Shown here in pieces: positions 60,302 to 64,000 of a stretch of 64,000 nucleotides of DNA; position 1 is the stretch's first letter; each line of letters opens with the position of its first letter. The notes beneath the pieces were generated by a model. It saw nothing but the letters and a program-made list of their open reading frames with translations. It had not been told where the DNA came from and searched no databases. This DNA comes from Actinoplanes campanulatus. Lineage in GTDB: Bacteria > Actinomycetota > Actinomycetes > Mycobacteriales > Micromonosporaceae. The position numbers and the translations under genes were made by a program. The stretch lies in the NCBI RefSeq assembly GCF_014647795.1, contig NZ_BMPW01000005.1:186001-250000 (forward strand), in the 5' to 3' direction.

Positions 60302-60759
60302 GGACCCACGGGCTGCTGGTCCGCCGCGTCCTGTCCGGGATCAGCAGGGCCGAGCTGGTCCGGCACGGGTACGCGGTGGCCGGCCGGCCGCCGCGGGAGG
60401 TGTTCCCGCCGATGTCCGGCGACGCGGTACGGGACGCCGCGCGCGCCGAGCTGACCGGGTACTGGGCTTGGGCGGCACGCCGGCCGTGGATCTGGCGGGA
60501 TCCGGTCATCGCCGATCTCGGTCTCACCTCGATGGCCCGGGGCCGGCACGCGCTGCGGACCGGTGAGCTGCTCACCAAGAGCGCGGCGATCGAGCAGGCC
60601 GTCGCGCCGCCCTGGCTCATCGCCCAGCTCCGGGCCCGGCGCCGGGGGTCGCCGGTCGTCTCGCCACGCTGGCGTACGGCGCTGATCGCCTGGCGCGACG
60701 CCCGCCGCACCGTCCGCAAAGCGCAACCATCGGTTGCGGGTTTCGGTGACCAGGGGTAG
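60290..60759 (+). pseudogene. Remnant of a DUF4111-type nucleotidyltransferase
   Basis: About 150 residues match the C-terminal DUF4111 half of aminoglycoside-adenylyltransferase-like proteins: VRHGYAVAGRPPREVFPP, AELTGYWAWAARRP and RHALRTGELLTKSAAIEQAV (the conserved TGxxxxKxxA helix). The N-terminal nucleotidyltransferase domain with its GSxxxG...DxD site is missing, so the gene is truncated at about 60290. The end overlaps the first ArsR-type operator. Confidence 0.6.
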
Positions 60760-60782
60760 CGTGACACGCAACCAAAGGTTGC
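60722..60782 (+). promoter_or_regulatory. Promoter with paired ArsR-type operators
   Basis: Two perfect inverted repeats, GCAACC-ATC-GGTTGC (60723-60737) and GCAACC-AAA-GGTTGC (60768-60782), start 45 bases apart. Between and over them lie TTGCGG (60734-60739) and TAGCGT (60757-60762), 17 bases apart. Site 1 covers the -35 box and site 2 the transcription start and ribosome site region. The ArsR protein encoded as second gene is the likely ligand. Confidence 0.8.
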
Positions 60783-60793
60783 AGGAGGATGTC

Positions 60794-61255
60794 ATGGAGT
60801 ACGGAACCATCGAACGCGAGATCTTCATCGAGGCCGCGCCCGAGATCGTCTTCGACGTGGTGAGCAGCCCGGATCACGTCAAGCAGTGGTGGCCCGACGA
60901 CGCCCACTACGACCCGGCGCCGGGGTCCACCGGGCACATCGTCTTCGGGGACTGCAACGCCGGGGGGACGACCGTCCAGTTCACCGTCGTCGACGCGCGG
61001 CCGCCGGAAACCTTCTCCTTCCGCTGGACCCATCCGGCGGGCGAGACCGCCACGGTCGGCAACTCGCTGCTGGTCACCTTCGACCTGACCGCCTCCGGCG
61101 ACGGCACCCTGCTGCGGATGACCGAGACCGGCTTCCGGGAGATGGGCTGGTCGGAGGCAGTTCTCAAGCACGAGTACGAGGACCACGTCGCCGGCTGGAC
61201 CCACTTCCTGTCGCGGATCGCCCCCTACGCCGACACGCTGCGGGTCAGTCCGTGA
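60794..61255 (+). CDS. SRPBCC (AHSA1/START-like) protein
   Basis: The 153-residue protein belongs to the AHSA1-like SRPBCC family: IEREIFIEAAPEIVFDVVSSPDHVKQWWPD at the start, FSFRWTHPAGE and LLRMTETGFREMGW, with a long C-terminal helix (HEYEDHVAGWTHFLSRI). The fold has a deep hydrophobic cavity for a small ligand. GCAGGAGG precedes the ATG. It overlaps the ArsR gene by four bases (GTGA), a very common pairing in actinomycetes. Confidence 0.9.
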   Translation: MEYGTIEREIFIEAAPEIVFDVVSSPDHVKQWWPDDAHYDPAPGSTGHIVFGDCNAGGTTVQFTVVDARPPETFSFRWTHPAGETATVGNSLLVTFDLTASGDGTLLRMTETGFREMGWSEAVLKHEYEDHVAGWTHFLSRIAPYADTLRVSP

Positions 61256-61596
61256 GCACGGCGACCGTCGACGACGACCTGTGGGCGGCGATCGGCGACC
61301 CCACCCGCCGCCGGATGCTCGACCTGCTGCTGGCCGACGGCGCCGGCACCGCGACGACACTGAGCCAGCGGATGCCGGTCACCCGCCAGGCGGTCGCCAA
61401 ACATCTGGCCGTCCTCGACCGGGCCGGGCTGGTCCACGGCACAGCCGAGGGCCGGGAGCGGCGGTACCGGGTGGACGACGCCCAACTCGCCAGGGCGGTG
61501 ACGCAGCTCGCGGCGGTCGGATCGGCGTGGGACGCCAGGCTGCGGCGCATCAAGCGGATCGCCGAGTCCATTCAGGCCCGGGTGGACTCCGAGTGA
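61252..61596 (+). CDS. ArsR family transcriptional regulator
   Basis: The 114-residue winged-helix protein has LWAAIGDPTRRRMLDLLL, the recognition helix RQAVAKHLAVLDRAGLVHG and the wing EGRERRYRVD. Metal-binding cysteines of the ArsR/SmtB type are absent, so it does not sense metal. It probably represses its own SRPBCC-ArsR operon through the paired GCAACC-N3-GGTTGC sites. The GTG start overlaps the SRPBCC stop. Confidence 0.92.
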   Translation: MSTATVDDDLWAAIGDPTRRRMLDLLLADGAGTATTLSQRMPVTRQAVAKHLAVLDRAGLVHGTAEGRERRYRVDDAQLARAVTQLAAVGSAWDARLRRIKRIAESIQARVDSE

Positions 61597-61606
61597 TACT
61601 GGGCGC

Positions 61607-62644
61607 GTGGAGGACCTGCGCTTCGCCCGTACCGATGATGGTGTGACGTTGGGTTTCCAGGTCTTCGGGCAGGGGCCCGCACTCGTCTGGATGCCGTCGC
61701 TGAGCAACATTCTCGCCCAGTGGCGCATCCCGGCGGTGCGGGCCGCCTACCTCGGCCTGTCCAAGCATCTGACCGTGGTCCTCTACGACGGCCGCGGCAC
61801 CGGCAGTTCCGACCGCCGGGTCGACCTCGATGACCTCGGCGTCGACGCGCACCTGCGGGATCTGCGGGCCGTTCTCGATCACGCGGGCCTCCAGCGGGCC
61901 ACCCTGCTCGGCTATTACCACTCGGTGGCGACCGCGATCGCGTTCGCCGCCCGCGAGCCCGAGCGGGTCGAGCGGCTGGTGCTGTTCGGCGGGGCGCCGC
62001 GCATGCGGGAGGCGATGCTTCCGGCGCAGACTCAGGCGCTGTTGTCGCTGGTCGAGCAGGACTGGGGCCTGTTCGCGGACGCCGCGGCCACGGCCTGGCT
62101 CGGCTGGGATGCCGCGCCTTCCGGCCGTTTCACGGCAGAGGCATTTCGTACGGCCACCAGCGCGCCCGTCGCGAAAGCCTGGTTCGAGGCGGCCCGGGAG
62201 ATCGACGTGACCGCGGAGCTGGCGCGAGTCCGTGCGCCCGCCCTGGTCCTGCACCGGCAGAGCGCCGAACAGATCCCGGTCGAGGTCGCCCGGCGCATGG
62301 CCGCGGCCCTGCCCGACGCCCGGTTGGTGGAGCTGCCCGGATCCACCCCGACGCTGTTCATGGAGAACCCGGCGGCCGACCTCAAACTGGTCACCGACTT
62401 CGTGACACACGGCCGGGTCAACCGCCCGTCCACCGCGCCCACCACCCTGACCCCGCGCGAGACCGACGTGCTGCGGCTGCTCGCGGCGGGTGACTCGAAC
62501 ACGGAGATCGCCCGGCAACTGGGCATCGCGGTCCACACCGTGGAACGCCATCTGGCCAACCTGTATCGGAAGATCGGCGCACGCGGCCGCACCGACGCGG
62601 TGGCCTACGCGCTGCGCATGACGGAATTCCGCCATCCCGGCTGA
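61607..62644 (+). CDS. LuxR-type regulator with an inactive alpha/beta-hydrolase domain
   Basis: The 345-residue protein fuses an alpha/beta-hydrolase fold (residues 1-275: VVLYDGRGTGSSDRR, LLGYYHSVATAIAFAAREPERVERLVLFGG) to a C-terminal LuxR helix-turn-helix (LTPRETDVLRLLAAGDSNTEIARQLGIAVHTVERHLANLYRKIG). At the nucleophile elbow the normal G-x-S-x-G reads G-Y-Y-H-S, so the serine is replaced by tyrosine, and the usual late His is not evident (ELPGSTPTLF). The domain is therefore probably a ligand sensor. GATACT ends six bases before the GTG, so the gene looks leaderless. Confidence 0.88.
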   Translation: MEDLRFARTDDGVTLGFQVFGQGPALVWMPSLSNILAQWRIPAVRAAYLGLSKHLTVVLYDGRGTGSSDRRVDLDDLGVDAHLRDLRAVLDHAGLQRATLLGYYHSVATAIAFAAREPERVERLVLFGGAPRMREAMLPAQTQALLSLVEQDWGLFADAAATAWLGWDAAPSGRFTAEAFRTATSAPVAKAWFEAAREIDVTAELARVRAPALVLHRQSAEQIPVEVARRMAAALPDARLVELPGSTPTLFMENPAADLKLVTDFVTHGRVNRPSTAPTTLTPRETDVLRLLAAGDSNTEIARQLGIAVHTVERHLANLYRKIGARGRTDAVAYALRMTEFRHPG

Positions 62645-62693
62645 CGGGTCACCGGGACGCGAACCCACCCGCCCACGGCGGACGATCAGCGGC

Positions 62694-63086
62694 ATGACGA
62701 CCTCCACGACGTCCTGGCGTCTCGCACGTACCACCGCTCCGGCCGTCCGGGTGCTCGCCGGGCGGCGTCTCATTCCACTCTGGGCCGTGGTCCACCACCG
62801 GGGCCGGGTGAGCGGCCGCGACCTTCGGGTGCCGATCGCCATCACCACCACCCCGGACGGCTTCGTGATCAACCTGCCGTGGGGCGCCCGCACCAACTGG
62901 GTCCGCAACGTGATCGCCGCCGGTGGCTGCGTGATCCGTTGGAAGGGCGTCGATCACCGGATGGCGGATCCCCGGATCATCGACGCCACCGAGGCCCGCC
63001 CCTACTACGGCCGCGTCACGTGGGCGATCGCGAGCCGCCTCTTCCCCGCGGACGCCTGGCTGCTGCTGCGCCACACCGCGGATTGA
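62694..63086 (+). CDS. Deazaflavin-dependent nitroreductase family protein (DDN-like)
   Basis: A 130-residue split-barrel protein of the F420-dependent DDN/DUF385 group: GRVSGRDLRVPIAITTT, INLPWGARTNWVRNVIAAGGCVIRWKG and TEARPYYGRVTWAIASRL. These small enzymes use reduced coenzyme F420 to reduce quinones or nitro compounds near the membrane. The start is the ATG at 62694; no clear ribosome site is visible. Confidence 0.82.
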   Translation: MTTSTTSWRLARTTAPAVRVLAGRRLIPLWAVVHHRGRVSGRDLRVPIAITTTPDGFVINLPWGARTNWVRNVIAAGGCVIRWKGVDHRMADPRIIDATEARPYYGRVTWAIASRLFPADAWLLLRHTAD

Positions 63087-63159
63087 GTCCGCCGGACCGC
63101 TTCCTCTCGGTACGCGCTGCGCCGTTCCGATCCCCTCAGAACCGTCCCGCCCTACCGGG

Positions 63160-63690
63160 GCGAGCGCGGTCACCACGGCAATCGGCCTGCCAGGCGACCA
63201 CGACACCGCCACCGTGTGCACCCACCCACCCACGGCCCGCCGAACACGGGGCAGACGCACACGCAACACGTCCTGTGCGCAGCCACCACGACAATCAGCC
63301 AGCCAGGCGACCACGACACCGCCACCGCGTGCACCCACCCACCCGTACGGAACCGCGACCGTCCGCCCACGGCGACCGGCGCTACGGCCGGGAGCGGGCA
63401 ACTCGGGTGCCTGGCCGGCGAGACCGTGACTACCCGCCCGGCGTGACCGGTTCGGCGTGACCGACGGCTGGGCGGTCGGCCGGCAACGGCCGTGACCGGC
63501 GGCACATGAGGAAGTGGCGGTCGGCCCGGCCCGCCCGAGCACCGATCTCCGCCCGGCGGGGGCGGCACGGGCGGGAGCGGGCAGCGAGATCGCGCCGACC
63601 GGACGGGACGGCCCTGATGAGGCGGGACGAAGTCACGCGTACAAGAAAAGGAGCGGAAGTGGAGCGCGGACCTCGACCACGAAGCTTCTT
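63160..63690 (-). repeat. Mosaic intergenic repeat, copy D (longest)
   Basis: Read on the minus strand, the head starts AAGAAGCTTCGTGG directly after the TAG stop (63691-63693) of the flanking gene. It continues with GGTCGAGGTCCGCG, TTGTACGCG (63636-63644), CTCATCAGGGCC, CCGGTCGGCGCGATCTCG, GATCGGTGCTCGGGCGGGCC, then GTGCCGCCGGTCACG, the CCGGCCAGGCACCCG module, and two tandem copies of the GTGGGTGCACACGGTGGCGG module. The + strand frame through it (63506-63694) is not kept in other copies. Confidence 0.8.
63171..63344. repeat. 61-bp direct repeats inside copy D
   Basis: 63171-63231 and 63284-63344 differ at only four of 61 positions (both start CACCACG and end CACCCACCCACCC). They are the tail module of the dispersed repeat present twice, 113 bases apart. 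Confidence 0.9.
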
Positions 63691-63993
63691 CTAGAACGGC
63701 TCGCCGGCCACGCCGCTGTAGCCGTGCAGCTCGTACTTCCCGGCGAGTTCGAAGATGCCGTCGAGGTAGCTGAGCATCCGCAGTGGCAGGGTCAGCAGGA
63801 CGTACCGGTCGCCGGGGCCGTCGCCCGGCTCGAGCACGTCGGCCAGATCGGGCCAGCGCTCGAGAAGCTCGCCACGGAAGACCGCGACGTCGGGATGCGG
63901 CTCGAGCGCGTCGGCGACCCCCTCGGCCAGGGCGTCGTAGATCTCCGCCGGGTTGCCGCTACCGGCCTTCCAGAACGCGAAGTCACTGCTCAC
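63691..63993 (-). CDS. Hypothetical protein (about 100 aa, may extend past the window)
   Basis: From a GTG at 63993 the frame gives 100 acidic residues (SSDFAFWKAGSGNPAEIYDAL, PDVAVFRGELLERWPDLADVL, LELAGKYELHGYSG-like end). The frame stays open to the window edge, so the true start may lie outside. There is no signal peptide. I do not recognise a family. Its TAG stop (63693-63691) coincides with the edge of repeat copy D. Confidence 0.65.
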   Translation of the reverse strand: MSSDFAFWKAGSGNPAEIYDALAEGVADALEPHPDVAVFRGELLERWPDLADVLEPGDGPGDRYVLLTLPLRMLSYLDGIFELAGKYELHGYSGVAGEPF

Positions 63994-64000
63994 CGCATCA

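Noticed and set aside
63506-63694. 62-codon Arg-rich frame in repeat copy D, with a similar peptide in copy C
   Set aside because: The peptide similarity comes from the DNA repeat. In copies A and B small indels and a stop break the frame, so it is not maintained as coding.
1-64000. CRISPR arrays, rRNA and tRNA genes
   Set aside because: No regularly spaced short repeats of CRISPR type, no 16S/23S/5S segment and no convincing tRNA cloverleaf were seen; the 104-bp array has too few units and long palindromic repeats.

Overview
The window is a high-GC, gene-dense actinomycete chromosome segment. Codon use, many GTG and some TTG starts, GTGA/ATGA stop-start overlaps, probable leaderless genes and the family mix (MarR, ROK, PucR, ArsR, BTAD regulators, luciferase-like monooxygenases, secreted glycan enzymes) suggest a soil actinomycete, possibly Micromonosporaceae such as Actinoplanes. 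That assignment is inference. No rRNA, tRNA, CRISPR array, large biosynthetic cluster or complete prophage is visible.

Layout. 0-15 kb: housekeeping and small-molecule genes (DUF2855 oxidoreductase, a GGDEF-EAL cyclic-di-GMP protein, GNATs, gpsA, a MarR/oxidoreductase divergent pair with two operators, a fatty acid hydroxylase, an inositol monophosphatase-like gene, a large propeller-like protein divergent from a truncated BTAD regulator). 15-19 kb: an actinophage-type M15-like protein, a C4-dicarboxylate (Dcu) carrier and a duplicated-domain secreted protein. 19.5-21 kb: a TnpB-only IS605-type element that has landed on the 5' end of a peptidase-E-like gene. 21-23.7 kb: an M20 peptidase, a glutaminase, a MocR remnant and three 104-bp tandem repeats of compound palindromes. 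23.7-28.4 kb: an MFS/SDR/flavin monooxygenase operon divergent from a PucR-type regulator. 28.4-37.7 kb: a ROK regulator followed by an eight-gene organosulfur-type operon (flavin reductase, ABC importer, two tandem luciferase-like monooxygenases, aldo-keto reductase, a third luciferase-like monooxygenase). 37.7-44.6 kb: nadE, a GGDEF protein, an FKBP isomerase, a polysaccharide deacetylase, a 20-residue polylysine mini-gene, a beta-lactamase-fold protein and a P450. 44.7-50 kb: a secreted GH5 mannanase-like enzyme, two opposed copies of a dispersed repeat, a Bcr/CflA efflux pump and a secreted metallopeptidase. 50-55.8 kb: an adhE-pflB-pflA anaerobic fermentation operon. 56-64 kb: an ECF sigma factor with its membrane partner, a HAD phosphatase, an SGNH esterase with a LacI-type operator, two gene remnants, an SRPBCC-ArsR pair with paired operators, a pseudo-hydrolase/LuxR regulator and a deazaflavin-type oxidoreductase.

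The most unusual structure is a mosaic intergenic repeat family with four copies (about 4.3, 46.8, 47.6 and 63.6 kb). It has a well conserved 180-base head and variable tail modules. In three copies the head starts at or just after the end of a gene, and in two it begins directly after the TAG stop. It carries no conserved reading frame and looks like an undescribed non-coding or non-autonomous element. Other notable points are the Dcu plus PFL/AdhE fermentative capacity, the tandem hairpin array, the polylysine mini-gene and a LuxR regulator whose alpha/beta-hydrolase domain has lost its catalytic serine.
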